DNA from: Tannerellaceae bacterium
GTDB lineage: Bacteria; Bacteroidota; Bacteroidia; Bacteroidales; Tannerellaceae
DNA length: 49,235 nucleotides
Direction of reading: 5' to 3'
NCBI GenBank assembly: GCA_031278605.1
Contig: JAITKB010000030.1
Span: 1-49,235 of the forward strand
Of the stretch, positions 19,203 to 28,840 are shown in pieces (position 1 is the stretch's first letter; every line of letters begins with the position of its first letter). A program made the translations under genes and the position numbers. Below the pieces are notes generated by a model, which saw nothing but the letters and a program-made list of their open reading frames with translations, was not told the origin of the DNA and searched no databases.

Positions 19203-19975
19203 AGCTGCGAATAAGACAGGGGAGACAGGAGCAAATTCCTGTTATCCGTAGCCGTATGCGCATATTCGGGCAGGGCGCGAATCCTTTGCCATTCGGGATG
19301 TTCGGCAAACCGTTTCCAGGCTTCATTGCGTGAGACTTCGTCCCTGTAGGCCGTCAGATAGATCAGCGACGGCATACGGGGTCCGGCCAGCACTTCGCCG
19401 TAGCAAACCGAGCGAATGCCCACCTGGTCGAAGATGGCCATTTCATCGGCATTAAACATGTTTATTTTCCGCCGGTTGGCTTCCTCGTTGGGACTTTTGT
19501 AATTACGGAATTCCAGCAGCGTCCGTTCCTTTGGGGGGGTCTGCAGCAGGGGCAGGCCGTCAAAGGCTTCGCACAGAAACGTCTCCAGCCCGCTATAGGC
19601 CGGCTCCGGGGCCGAGGCATCATAAAAGGGCTGGGCTTCCGCACGAAAGACTTCGTCCTGCCACAGGGCATGTTTCACGTTCAGCCAGGTGTTCAGGTCG
19701 GGATATACAAAGAGGAAAAAGCGCTGCGCCGGCTGTTCCGCCCCTTTGTAGGGCTCAAACCCTCCCACGGTAATACCCAAGCGGTTATAGGCCGCAATCA
19801 GCGTCTTGCGATAGAAGGCGTCCAGGCTCGTGTTTCCCTTTGCGAGGGTGTAAATTCTCCACTCATAAATTTGTTTTGTCTCCCCAGAGCGGGCCGGGGC
19901 GAAAGAGGCTGTTGCTTTGGCAACAGGCGCCAGGGCGAGCCATCCGGCGGTTTTCATAAAATGTCTTCGTAGCAT
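19199..19975 (-). CDS. NIPSNAP family protein with Tat-like signal
   Basis: MLRRHFMKTAGWLALAP; IYEWRIYTLAKGNTSLDAFYRKTLIAAYNRLG; LLEFRNYKSPNEEANRRKINMF. Confidence 0.8.
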   Translation of the reverse strand: MLRRHFMKTAGWLALAPVAKATASFAPARSGETKQIYEWRIYTLAKGNTSLDAFYRKTLIAAYNRLGITVGGFEPYKGAEQPAQRFFLFVYPDLNTWLNVKHALWQDEVFRAEAQPFYDASAPEPAYSGLETFLCEAFDGLPLLQTPPKERTLLEFRNYKSPNEEANRRKINMFNADEMAIFDQVGIRSVCYGEVLAGPRMPSLIYLTAYRDEVSRNEAWKRFAEHPEWQRIRALPEYAHTATDNRNLLLSPLSYSQL

Positions 19976-20123
19976 AACTTAAAAGGGATTAGAATTAATA
20001 ATTTACAACATTGCCTCAAAAGTAAGCAATTTTCCTCATGTGAAAAACCCCGGCGACCTTCGTCGACTTCCCCCGGAAGGTTCCCGACCTGTCCGTGACG
20101 TTCGCACGCAGGCTGTGGGGGGA

Positions 20124-20411
20124 GCCGACACGATCGGCTCCGCTGAAAAAAGTTTTTTGAGGCAAGACGATACGGTCGGATCCGCTGAAAAAAGTTTTTT
20201 CAAGCAAGCCGACACTGTCGGATCCGCTGAAAAAAGTTTTTTCAAGCAAGACGATACTGTCGGCTCCGCTGAAAAAAGTTTTTTCAAGCAAGACGACACT
20301 ATCGGCTCCGTTGAAAAAAGTTTTTTCAAGCAAGCAGACACTGTCGGCTCCGTTGAAAAAAGTTTTTTCAAGCAAGCCGATAGTGTCGGATGCCTCAAAA
20401 AGAATTTTTCG
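20124..20411. repeat. 42-bp tandem repeat array, six full units plus a degenerate seventh
   Basis: Units begin at 20124, 20166, 20208, 20250, 20292, 20334, 20376; consensus GMCGAYACTGTCGGMTCCGCTGAAAAAAGTTTTTTCAAGCAA. Confidence 0.95.
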
Positions 20412-20511
20412 GACCGTGAAGTGATGACAAGACCCTTCAAAAAATATCTTAACGGAAAGAATGTATGAAATTAAAAACATAAATTTCCTTGCCGTTATCC
20501 GAAAAGAATCC

Positions 20512-20519
20512 TATCTTTG
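20512..20519 (+). promoter_or_regulatory. -7 box upstream of DUF6261-like gene
   Basis: TATCTTTG 36 bp upstream of ATG 20556. Confidence 0.5.
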
Positions 20520-20555
20520 CCCCCGGAATCAAACAAAATTTAAATACAAGAGTAT

Positions 20556-21767
20556 ATGAAACTGATTGTAAACTATCTCACCTTATTAGGAAGGCTTCGC
20601 AACGCGGAACATTTTGATCTTCTTGAAAACATCGTGGAGCACATCCGCTCCCTCACGCTTAAGCCGGCCGGTTTGATGCCGCTCTGGCTCTTTCTCTGTC
20701 AGCTTTTTGAGAAAGAGGATGAGATCTACAAGCGCGACGTCCGAAGCGTGGAGACCCGGCAGATACGCGAATTCAACGAAAAGCGCAAAGTGGCCTTTAT
20801 GGCTTTCAGGCGAAGCGTCGAACTGGCTACGTACAATGAAACCGATACGCTGCGCGAAGCCGGCAACGTCCTTTCGGAGGTAATCAATAAATACACCGAT
20901 GCCTATACGGCGCCGATGACGGAAGTATCGGCCCTTATCTATAATATGATACAGGATTTGGAGCGTCCGCGTTATGCCGCCGCCCTTACCACGCTGAACT
21001 TAGCCGCAGCCAAGAATCGCCTGGAGCGTGAAAACGAAGCCTTCAAGGCCATCTATACCGAAAGAACCTTCAACATAGAGGAAAACAAGAACAAGGGCAC
21101 GATGAAAGAGATCCGCCGGCAGGTGGACGCCGCCGCCGTGAGTTTTACCGACGGCGTCAACGCTTTCTACCGCGCCAATGAGATGACGCAACCCGTCGAC
21201 CGGGAAGTAAAAACGGTCCTGGAGGATATTATCACCTTTTTCAACTCCTATATTCACCAGTACGAAACCATTTATTCCCGGCGAAATCCCAAGTACCGCC
21301 CCGGCAAAGACAATGACGGTGCTTCACAGCCCGGCGGCAACGGCAACGGTAATAATAATAATGGCGGCAACGAACCCGCCCTCCCCCCGCGCTTCACTGC
21401 ACTGACGCAAACCATCGAGGGAACCAATAGTATCTCCTCCTCGACCGGCTCGCAAATGACTGTCGTGGTAGCAGAGGATGAAGCCTTCTCCGCCTTCCTC
21501 TACCCCGCCGCCCAGGGAGGCATACTCCGCCTCTACGACCCCTACGACGAGGCCCCCGTGGACTTCCCCATCACCGGCTTCCTCATGGACACCGCCACCG
21601 AGAAGGCCGTCGGCCTCATTGTCAATACCTATGACGAAGACTCGGTAGCCCTTATCAAACCCTTCACAAGCACAGGCAATACGGAGGCCGAAGTCATCCG
21701 CAACGACCAAATCCTGGCCTTCATCGACGGGATGAAATTCCCCGCCACCTTATCCGTCAGCGACTAA
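20556..21767 (+). CDS. DUF6261-like protein with Gly/Asn-rich linker and C-terminal beta-rich domain
   Basis: 403 aa helical N-terminal domain, GGNGNGNNNNGGNEP linker, C-terminal domain; family from memory of Bacteroidetes proteins. Confidence 0.6.
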   Translation: MKLIVNYLTLLGRLRNAEHFDLLENIVEHIRSLTLKPAGLMPLWLFLCQLFEKEDEIYKRDVRSVETRQIREFNEKRKVAFMAFRRSVELATYNETDTLREAGNVLSEVINKYTDAYTAPMTEVSALIYNMIQDLERPRYAAALTTLNLAAAKNRLERENEAFKAIYTERTFNIEENKNKGTMKEIRRQVDAAAVSFTDGVNAFYRANEMTQPVDREVKTVLEDIITFFNSYIHQYETIYSRRNPKYRPGKDNDGASQPGGNGNGNNNNGGNEPALPPRFTALTQTIEGTNSISSSTGSQMTVVVAEDEAFSAFLYPAAQGGILRLYDPYDEAPVDFPITGFLMDTATEKAVGLIVNTYDEDSVALIKPFTSTGNTEAEVIRNDQILAFIDGMKFPATLSVSD

Positions 21768-21801
21768 CGATAAGCGGCAGCAGTCGATAAACAGCCATGC
21801 A

Positions 21802-23223
21802 ATGAGCAAAACAAAACAAGAGCGGGTGCTCGAAAAAATAACCGTCAGCGGGGTGGCGGCGGAAGGAAAGGCCCTGGCGAAAGTGAACGACCTCGTTGTA
21901 TTCGTTCCCTTTGCCGCACCGGGCGATGTGGTGGACATCCGCCTTACAAAGAAAAAGCGACAGTATGCCGAGGGCGTCGTCCTTTCCTGTCATCACCGTT
22001 CCCCGCTGCGCGTGGAGTCGTTCTGCTCGCATTTCGGACTTTGCGGAGGATGCAAATGGCAACATCTGCTTTATAGCGAACAGCTGAAATACAAGCAACA
22101 AGAGGTGGAAGACCATCTGCAGCGCATCGGAAAATTAACCCCCGTGGAAATCCTCCCCATCCTCGCGGCCCCCCGGACGCAGTTTTACCGCAATAAGCTG
22201 GAATTCACCTTCGCCCGCAGCAAATGGCTCACGGAAGAACAACTACACACGCCCGAAGCGAACCGCGACAACCAGGCCCTGGGGTTTCACATCCCCGGAC
22301 GATTCGATAAGGTGCTCGATATTGAAACCTGCTACCTCCAAACGGATCTTTCCAACCGCATCCGTCGTCACATCAAAGACTATTGCCTGCAACACGAAGG
22401 CTATGATTTCCCGAATCTCCGCCACCGGGATGGATTCATGCGAACCCTTCTCATCCGGACCTCGGAAACGACCGGCGAAGTGATGGTGATTGCGGTATTC
22501 TTTTACGACGATCCCCCCAAACGGGAAGCGCTGTTGCGGAATTTGAACGAGAACTTCCCCGAAATCACCGCCCTGTTGTATTGTATCAACGACAAATGCA
22601 ACGATACGATCACCGATTGTACCGTCTGCCTCTTCCACGGAAACGACCACATCACCGAGGTGATGGAAGGCCTGCGATTCCGCATCGGACCCAAGTCCTT
22701 TTATCAAACCAACAGCGCCCAAGCCTACGAATTGTATAAGGAAGTGCGACGACTGGCCCGCCCCCAAAAACACGAGGTGGTCTACGACCTGTACACCGGC
22801 ATCGGCACGATTGCCCTCTTCATCGCCCGCGATGTGGGTAAGGTCGTCGGCGTCGAATACGTAGCCGAAGCGGTGGAAGACGCCCGAGGAAACGCATCGC
22901 GGAACGAAATCGACAATACCTGCTTCCTTGCCGGGGATATGAAGGACGTCCTGAATGAGGCATTCGTTCGCCGGCACGGCCGTCCGGACCTGATCATTAC
23001 TGACCCCCCGCGCTCCGGGATGCACGCCGGGGTAATCGAGGCCATCCTTGCCGCCGCGCCGGAACGAATCGTCTACGTGAGTTGCAACGCCGCCACCCAA
23101 GCCAGGGATTTGGCCCTTTTGGCTAAGGATTACACGCTCCAAACCGTTCGGCCGGTGGATATGTTTCCGCACACGCACCATGTGGAAAACATTGCGCTCC
23201 TTGTAAAGCATGAACGCGTATAA
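21802..23223 (+). CDS. rlmD: 23S rRNA (uracil-5-)-methyltransferase RlmD
   Basis: CSHFGLCGGCKWQHL Fe-S motif, SFYQTNSAQAYELY, DLYTGIGTIALFIA, DPPRSGMHAGVIEAI, VYVSCNAATQARDL. Confidence 0.95.
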   Translation: MSKTKQERVLEKITVSGVAAEGKALAKVNDLVVFVPFAAPGDVVDIRLTKKKRQYAEGVVLSCHHRSPLRVESFCSHFGLCGGCKWQHLLYSEQLKYKQQEVEDHLQRIGKLTPVEILPILAAPRTQFYRNKLEFTFARSKWLTEEQLHTPEANRDNQALGFHIPGRFDKVLDIETCYLQTDLSNRIRRHIKDYCLQHEGYDFPNLRHRDGFMRTLLIRTSETTGEVMVIAVFFYDDPPKREALLRNLNENFPEITALLYCINDKCNDTITDCTVCLFHGNDHITEVMEGLRFRIGPKSFYQTNSAQAYELYKEVRRLARPQKHEVVYDLYTGIGTIALFIARDVGKVVGVEYVAEAVEDARGNASRNEIDNTCFLAGDMKDVLNEAFVRRHGRPDLIITDPPRSGMHAGVIEAILAAAPERIVYVSCNAATQARDLALLAKDYTLQTVRPVDMFPHTHHVENIALLVKHERV

Positions 23224-24610
23224 GCTGGGGATCCTTCTCCTGGGGCTTATCCTCCTTGGAAGCTGCCGCCAGCCGCCCGGACCCAAAGAAGAGGCGCTAG
23301 GGGGGGATGATTTACCGCAAATCCGGGAGAAAGGTCTGCTTACGGCCGTTACGCTGTACGGCTCCACGTCCTACTTCCTCTATCGGATGGAGCCGATGGG
23401 CTATGAATACGAGCGGATTCGGAACTTTGCGACGGCCAACGAACTGAAGTTGGAGGTCAAGGTGGCCGACAACCTCTCCCGCATGTTGGAAATGCTCGCA
23501 GCCGGTGAAGCCGACGTCGTAGCCTATCCCGTGGTTTTCACCCGCGAACTGAAACGGCAAGTCCTGTATTGCGGACGTCCGGATTCGGCCATGCAAGTAC
23601 TCGTGCAGCCCCTACGATCGGGAATGCCGCGGATAAAAGACGTGACCGAAATGATCGGTAAGGACATCTACGTGACGGCGGAAACACCCTTCCACCAACG
23701 ACTTGGCAACCTCAACGATGAACTGGGAGGAGGCCTCCGCATCCATGCCGTCGAAGGAAATACCACCTCCGAAGACCTCATCGAACAGGTGGCCGCAGGG
23801 AAAATACCCTATACCGTGACCGACGACCGAACGGCGCGACTGAATAAAACCTATTACCGCAACCTGGACGTGGGGCTTCAGGTGAGCTTCCTGCAACGCT
23901 CCTCCTGGGTCGTGCGGACAAAGAGTCCCCAACTCGCCGAAGCAATCAATGCCTGGGCCAACCGTTACGAAGGGGAATCTTCCTACCAACTGATCTCCAA
24001 ACGCTATTTCGAACTCAATAAGCGGGCGCTGGAGCTTAGCGTCCCGGAGATCAAACACGGAAACATCTCCCCCTACGATTCCCTCTTCCGCAAATATGCC
24101 GAAACACTGGGCTGGGACTGGCGGCTTTTGGCCTCGCTCGCTTACCAAGAATCGCACTTCCGCAACACGGAGACCTCCTGGGCCGGCGCACAGGGCCTCA
24201 TGGGCATCATGCCCGGCACAGCCGAAACGCTGAAAATAGCTCCCCACGAGCTGATGGACCCCGAGGTGAATATACGCGCCGGCGTGGAAGTCCTGCGAAG
24301 GTTCGGGCAGGGATTCGGAGAGGTTGCCGACAGCGCCGAGCGCGTCAAGCTCACGCTCGCTTCCTACAACGCAGGCATCGGACATGTATACGATGCACAA
24401 CGTCTGGCCCTGAAATATGGGAAAAACCCCGCCATATGGGACGACAACGTGGCCGAATACGTGCGACTCAAACACGAACCGACATTCTACAACGACTCCC
24501 TCTGCCGCTTCGGCTATCTGAGGGGAAAAGAAACGTTCAACTATGTGAGGGAAATCCTCGGACGATACGAATATTACCGCCGAGGGGGGGCTACGGAGCG
24601 TAGCCGGTGA
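23210..24610 (+). CDS. MltF-like membrane-bound lytic transglycosylase (SBP_bac_3 plus SLT)
   Basis: Lipobox LLGSCR; periplasmic binding-like domain; LASLAYQESHFRNTETSWAGAQGLMGIMPGTAETL SLT motif. Confidence 0.92.
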   Translation: MNAYKLGILLLGLILLGSCRQPPGPKEEALGGDDLPQIREKGLLTAVTLYGSTSYFLYRMEPMGYEYERIRNFATANELKLEVKVADNLSRMLEMLAAGEADVVAYPVVFTRELKRQVLYCGRPDSAMQVLVQPLRSGMPRIKDVTEMIGKDIYVTAETPFHQRLGNLNDELGGGLRIHAVEGNTTSEDLIEQVAAGKIPYTVTDDRTARLNKTYYRNLDVGLQVSFLQRSSWVVRTKSPQLAEAINAWANRYEGESSYQLISKRYFELNKRALELSVPEIKHGNISPYDSLFRKYAETLGWDWRLLASLAYQESHFRNTETSWAGAQGLMGIMPGTAETLKIAPHELMDPEVNIRAGVEVLRRFGQGFGEVADSAERVKLTLASYNAGIGHVYDAQRLALKYGKNPAIWDDNVAEYVRLKHEPTFYNDSLCRFGYLRGKETFNYVREILGRYEYYRRGGATERSR

Positions 24611-26063
24611 AATAATAAACCTCCCGCGACGGACGGCTCTCCCGGTGGTAACGATCCGAAGCCGTTACCCGAAAGGACAGCTCCTCTTCCGGGGCCTCCG
24701 CCGAGAGATAAATCTCCGAATCCATCAGGCCCGTTACCAATATATGCTGCGCCAAAAGCGTATTCACACGACCCGACCGGGAAAAATACACCGTATAACG
24801 CAACGAGGAAGGAGCATGGGACGCCGCTTCCGGCATGGACCACGAAAGCCGCAGCAGCCGACCCTGACGCTCCAGGCGAAGGTTCACCGGGGCAGCCGGG
24901 CGTTCCTCACTCAACCACGTGAGCGGAGGAAGCAGGGAGGGGTAGCGGAAGTACTTCTCCTTCAAAACCGTATAGAGGCCCCGGCTGTTGCCGAACAACT
25001 GCGCCCCGCGGAAAAACGTGAGGCCGTCGGCCTTCAACGAACGGACATAATCCATCTGGGAGACGAGGTCCTCAAGCGTCCATCCGCCATCGCCCGTAAG
25101 CTTGTAGGCCCCAAGACCGGCTACAAAGAGACGCCCGTTGCGCCGCAACGTCCAATGATCGACAAACGGATAGAAATAGCTGTCGCGGTAATACATCATG
25201 GGTACAATCATATCCAGGGTCTGCTCCCGAAGCCACGTCAGGGGATCCTGGTAGACGTCATAGGCCGTCAAACCGGCCTCGGGCACCTCAAGCAAAGGGG
25301 CAAACTTCCCCAGGGGACACAAACTGACCTGAACCCAAGGTCTGTGGCGCTTCACCCAAAGGTATATGCGCCGGACCATCCGGTTAATACTGGCCTGCCG
25401 CCAAGCCCGCAAACTATGTGACTTCCCATAACGGGCATACGCCTCGTCGTCGGGGAATCTCTCCGCGTTCTCGGGATAACGGATGCGGTCGAAATGAATC
25501 CCGTCCACGTCGTAGTTCGTCAGCATCTCGCGCACCAGGGCCAGGATATAGTCCGAGGTCTCGGGCAGGCCGGGGTTCAGGTACCACTGACCGTTGAAGA
25601 ATTTGCACAGCTCCGGCCGCCGGGCGACAACCGAATTACTCCCCTTGCTCCTCACCTCGGCCTGCGTACCCACCGGGTAGGTGATAAACCAAGCATGACA
25701 TTCCAATCCGCGCCTGTGGCACTCCGCAACGGCAAACGCCAAAGGGTCGTAACCCGGACTATGAGCGTAACGCCCGGAGAAAATCCGGTTCATCGGCTCA
25801 ATTTCCGAAGGATAAATGAGGTCGCCCCGCAAACGAACCTGAAGAAACACGACATTGAAATTGGCCTCACGCAGCAAATCCAGCTTCTCGCACAGGTCCT
25901 TTTGCTGGGCTTTGCGCCCCGCTTCGTCCCGGGCCGGCTTGGCGGGCCAGTCCATGCCGCCAAGGGTGGTAATCCACACGCCGCGTATTTCCCTTTTGGG
26001 ATAGTTGTTCGCCCCAAGCGGCTGCAAGAGAAGGGTCAGCAGGAGTAGTAACGAGGTCTTCAT
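24591..26063 (-). CDS. Glycosyl hydrolase-like 10 (GHL10) family protein
   Basis: REIRGVWITTLGGMDWPAKPA; LQVRLRGDLIYPSEIEPMNRIFSG; YDVDGIHFDRIRYP. Confidence 0.92.
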   Translation of the reverse strand: MKTSLLLLLTLLLQPLGANNYPKREIRGVWITTLGGMDWPAKPARDEAGRKAQQKDLCEKLDLLREANFNVVFLQVRLRGDLIYPSEIEPMNRIFSGRYAHSPGYDPLAFAVAECHRRGLECHAWFITYPVGTQAEVRSKGSNSVVARRPELCKFFNGQWYLNPGLPETSDYILALVREMLTNYDVDGIHFDRIRYPENAERFPDDEAYARYGKSHSLRAWRQASINRMVRRIYLWVKRHRPWVQVSLCPLGKFAPLLEVPEAGLTAYDVYQDPLTWLREQTLDMIVPMMYYRDSYFYPFVDHWTLRRNGRLFVAGLGAYKLTGDGGWTLEDLVSQMDYVRSLKADGLTFFRGAQLFGNSRGLYTVLKEKYFRYPSLLPPLTWLSEERPAAPVNLRLERQGRLLRLSWSMPEAASHAPSSLRYTVYFSRSGRVNTLLAQHILVTGLMDSEIYLSAEAPEEELSFRVTASDRYHRESRPSREVYYFTGYAP

Positions 26064-26075
26064 GCTCCTGTCCGC

Positions 26076-27044
26076 TTATTTCGTCAGGAGGTAACGGTCG
26101 GCTTCCATGGCGGCCATGCATCCCGAAGCCGCCGCCGTAACGGCCTGACGGTAATGCGGATCGGCTACATCGCCGGCAGCAAATACCCCCGGCAGACGGG
26201 TTAGCGGACGGCCGCCGAGGGTTTGGATATATCCCCTCGCATCCGTGTCGAGCCAGGCTTTGAAGAGGTCGGAATTGGGCGTATGCCCGATGGCAAGGAA
26301 AAAACCGTCGATGGCAAGGGAGACCCTTTGCTCGTCGGCCTCGCCCTGTCGATAAAGCAGGTGAACGCCTTCCACGCCCTTCTCCCCATACAGACCTACG
26401 GCGTTGTGCTCAAACAACAGGCGGATATTCGGAGTCTGCATCACCCGTTCCCGCATCACCCGGGAAGCCCGCAGGTAATCCTTGCGCACAATCAGATAGA
26501 CCTTCCGGGCCAGGGAGGAAAGGTAAAGGGCTTCCTCGCAGGCCGTATCGCCGCCGCCCACCACGGCCACCGTCCTGCCGCGGTAGAAGAAGCCGTCGCA
26601 GGTGGCACAGGCCGAAACGCCCAGGCCGGCATACTTCCTTTCGTCGGCAAGACCCAGGTAACGGGCCGTGGCGCCGGTGGCGATGATCAACGTCTCGGCC
26701 TCGATCTCCTGGCCGGAGTCGATGCTTATCCGGTAAGGCGGGAAGGAAAGGTCGGCCCTCGTGGCCATCCCGCTGCGAAGGTCGGCGCCAAAGCGCTCGG
26801 CCTGCTTCCGTAAATCCTCCATCAGGGAGGCGCCTTGAACGCCCTGGGGGTATCCGGGGAAATTTTCTACCTCGGTCGTTGCGGTCAGTTGCCCTCCGGG
26901 CTGAATGCCCGCATACAATACGGGGTTTAAACCGGCTCTTGATGCATAAACAGCTGCCGTGTAACCGGCCGGTCCCGAGCCGAGTATCAGGCAGCGAACG
27001 TGTTCCCGGGGGGTCCCGGGGGTTGTCTCTTTTGTCGATTCCAT
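26076..27044 (-). CDS. trxB: Thioredoxin-disulfide reductase
   Basis: LILGSGPAGYTAAVYASRAGL; SACATCDGFFYRG; VVGGGDTACEEALYL; GVFAAGDVADPHYRQAVTAAASGCMAA. Confidence 0.96.
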   Translation of the reverse strand: MESTKETTPGTPREHVRCLILGSGPAGYTAAVYASRAGLNPVLYAGIQPGGQLTATTEVENFPGYPQGVQGASLMEDLRKQAERFGADLRSGMATRADLSFPPYRISIDSGQEIEAETLIIATGATARYLGLADERKYAGLGVSACATCDGFFYRGRTVAVVGGGDTACEEALYLSSLARKVYLIVRKDYLRASRVMRERVMQTPNIRLLFEHNAVGLYGEKGVEGVHLLYRQGEADEQRVSLAIDGFFLAIGHTPNSDLFKAWLDTDARGYIQTLGGRPLTRLPGVFAAGDVADPHYRQAVTAAASGCMAAMEADRYLLTK

Positions 27045-27142
27045 TATAATCTTGTTTTTTGAAGGGTAAAAATAACGTTATTTTCCGTTGCCGTCCGCAT
27101 GGCGCGGCAATTAATCGCATGTCCCTCCCCCCCGGAGGCTTA

Positions 27143-27190
27143 AACATAAAAGCGCGCAGGAAAGGAGTGGTCGGACCTTCCCGCGCGCTT
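27143..27190 (-). terminator. Intrinsic terminator for the 27212-28813 gene
   Basis: Stem AAGCGCGC (27150-27157) / GCGCGCTT (27183-27190) with inner GGAAAGG/CCTTCC; on the minus strand it is followed by TTTATGTTT. Confidence 0.75.
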
Positions 27191-27211
27191 GTCGCAGCAG
27201 ACTTATAGGAG

Positions 27212-28813
27212 TTAATAATCCGTATCGTTCGGGTTGAAATTCGCCCAAGTACGACTCCAATCGTCCGTCCCGTTGAAAGCGCCTTTGAAGGCAACGGCCT
27301 CGAAGAAGGAATCCGTGAGGGGGGCGTCGGCAAAATCGGCGCCGCCTATCTGCGAGGGCACCACGGAGGCGTAATCGCCGTTGGCGGCAATCAGATCGTT
27401 GCTCGAGGGCAGCACCTTATTGCCCAGGGCGGTGGTCAGGAAATAGGTTTCGCTGTCGTTGTTCTGGAAGTTCTTCCACATACCGGCCAAAAGGACCTGC
27501 TTTACCACAACGCCCGGGTTGGCTTTGTCCAGGTTCAGACCATAGGGCCATCCAACGAAAAGGGAATTGTACACGCCAAGGGAAGAGTTGCGGCGGATAT
27601 GCATGGCCGCCTGGAACTGTCCGCCTTTGGCACCGTTGGCGGCGTCTTCCGTGTTGTAGAAGACGTCGTCTTCCCCCTTGTCGGAGGAAACGCCGTAGAG
27701 CGGGCCGATTAAGGTAACGTTCGAGAAGACGGGCGAGGTAAGCGGGGTGTTCCCGGAGCCTTGGGCGTCGTTGTCCGATTCAAAGCCGTTCGACTTGGAG
27801 GTGTCGGCATGTTTGGGATCCCGCACGCCAAGCAAGAATTGCAGCTTGCCCGAAAAGCCGTAGTCCGTGTCAAATTCATCGTCCCATCCCTTGTAGGCGA
27901 TGAGGTGTTTGGCATTGACCGTTCCGCCGAACCACTCAAAGGAATCGTCTCCGCAGTAGGACACCTGCACGTATTCGATGGTCGTGCCGTTGCCTACGCC
28001 TCCCAGGGTGAGGCCGTTTATTTCCTTATTCGGCTCGAAGGGGTATCCGGCAAATTCGATGCGTACGTATTTAAGGATGCCGGAGTTGTCGCCGGGGTCG
28101 CTTCCTCCGTATACGGAGCGGGGGCCGCCTTCTATCTGAGGCTCGGAGGTGTTGTTTACGGGGGCTTTGCCGCAAAGGATCACGCCGCCCCAATCGCCGT
28201 AACTGCGCGAGCCTTTGGGTTGATCGGAGGTAAAGACGATGGGTTGATCGACTTTTCCTTCGGCCATGATCTTACCACCCCGTTCCACGATGAGTGATCC
28301 CATGGAGGTTTTCTCGCCCCGAATGACCGTGCCCGGTTCGATGGTGAGTGTCGCGCCGTTGGTTACGTACACGAAGCCCCTTAAGGTATGCGTGTCGATG
28401 GCGCGAAGGGTCAGGTTGGAGGTGATTTCGCCTTCCAGGATAACCGCCCGGGAGGCCGGAGCGCCTTCCTTGACCGTGACGAGGCAGTTGGCGGTGAAGT
28501 TCCCGTCGTTGGTCTTTGCCGTTATGGTGGTCTGGCCAACGGCTAAGGCGGTAACTACTCCGCCCGCCACGCCGGCCGTAGCCTCGGAAGAAGAGGTCCA
28601 GGAGATCGATTTATCGGCGGCATCCGAAGGGGATACCTGGGCGATAAGGGTAAGCGTTTCGCCCAGTTCCAGTTCGGCCGAGGTTTTATCCAGGCTAATG
28701 CCTGTCACCTTAACCACCGTGGGTTCGTCGTTTTCATCTCCGCAGGAAAGGAGGGCGGAGGAGAGGGCCACGCAGAGGGCGGCCGCGGTTGTTCTCAATA
28801 CAAATTGGTTCAT
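27212..28813 (-). CDS. Surface lipoprotein with Big2 (Ig-like) domain and beta-helix-like C-terminus
   Basis: LLSCGDE lipobox; VTGISLDKTSAELELGETLTLIAQVSPSDAADKSISWTSS Big2; LTIEPGTVIRGEK, IVERGGKIMAEG, GGVILCGKAPVNN repeats. Confidence 0.85.
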   Translation of the reverse strand: MNQFVLRTTAAALCVALSSALLSCGDENDEPTVVKVTGISLDKTSAELELGETLTLIAQVSPSDAADKSISWTSSSEATAGVAGGVVTALAVGQTTITAKTNDGNFTANCLVTVKEGAPASRAVILEGEITSNLTLRAIDTHTLRGFVYVTNGATLTIEPGTVIRGEKTSMGSLIVERGGKIMAEGKVDQPIVFTSDQPKGSRSYGDWGGVILCGKAPVNNTSEPQIEGGPRSVYGGSDPGDNSGILKYVRIEFAGYPFEPNKEINGLTLGGVGNGTTIEYVQVSYCGDDSFEWFGGTVNAKHLIAYKGWDDEFDTDYGFSGKLQFLLGVRDPKHADTSKSNGFESDNDAQGSGNTPLTSPVFSNVTLIGPLYGVSSDKGEDDVFYNTEDAANGAKGGQFQAAMHIRRNSSLGVYNSLFVGWPYGLNLDKANPGVVVKQVLLAGMWKNFQNNDSETYFLTTALGNKVLPSSNDLIAANGDYASVVPSQIGGADFADAPLTDSFFEAVAFKGAFNGTDDWSRTWANFNPNDTDY

Positions 28814-28840
28814 AAGTAATCCTAATTATATGGTTGGTAA

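Noticed and set aside
20124-20411. CRISPR array
   Set aside because: The whole 42-bp unit repeats with no variable spacers, and no cas genes are in the window.
24591-24610. Overlap of mltF-like and GHL10 3' ends
   Set aside because: A 20-bp convergent overlap is common in compact genomes; both genes look intact.
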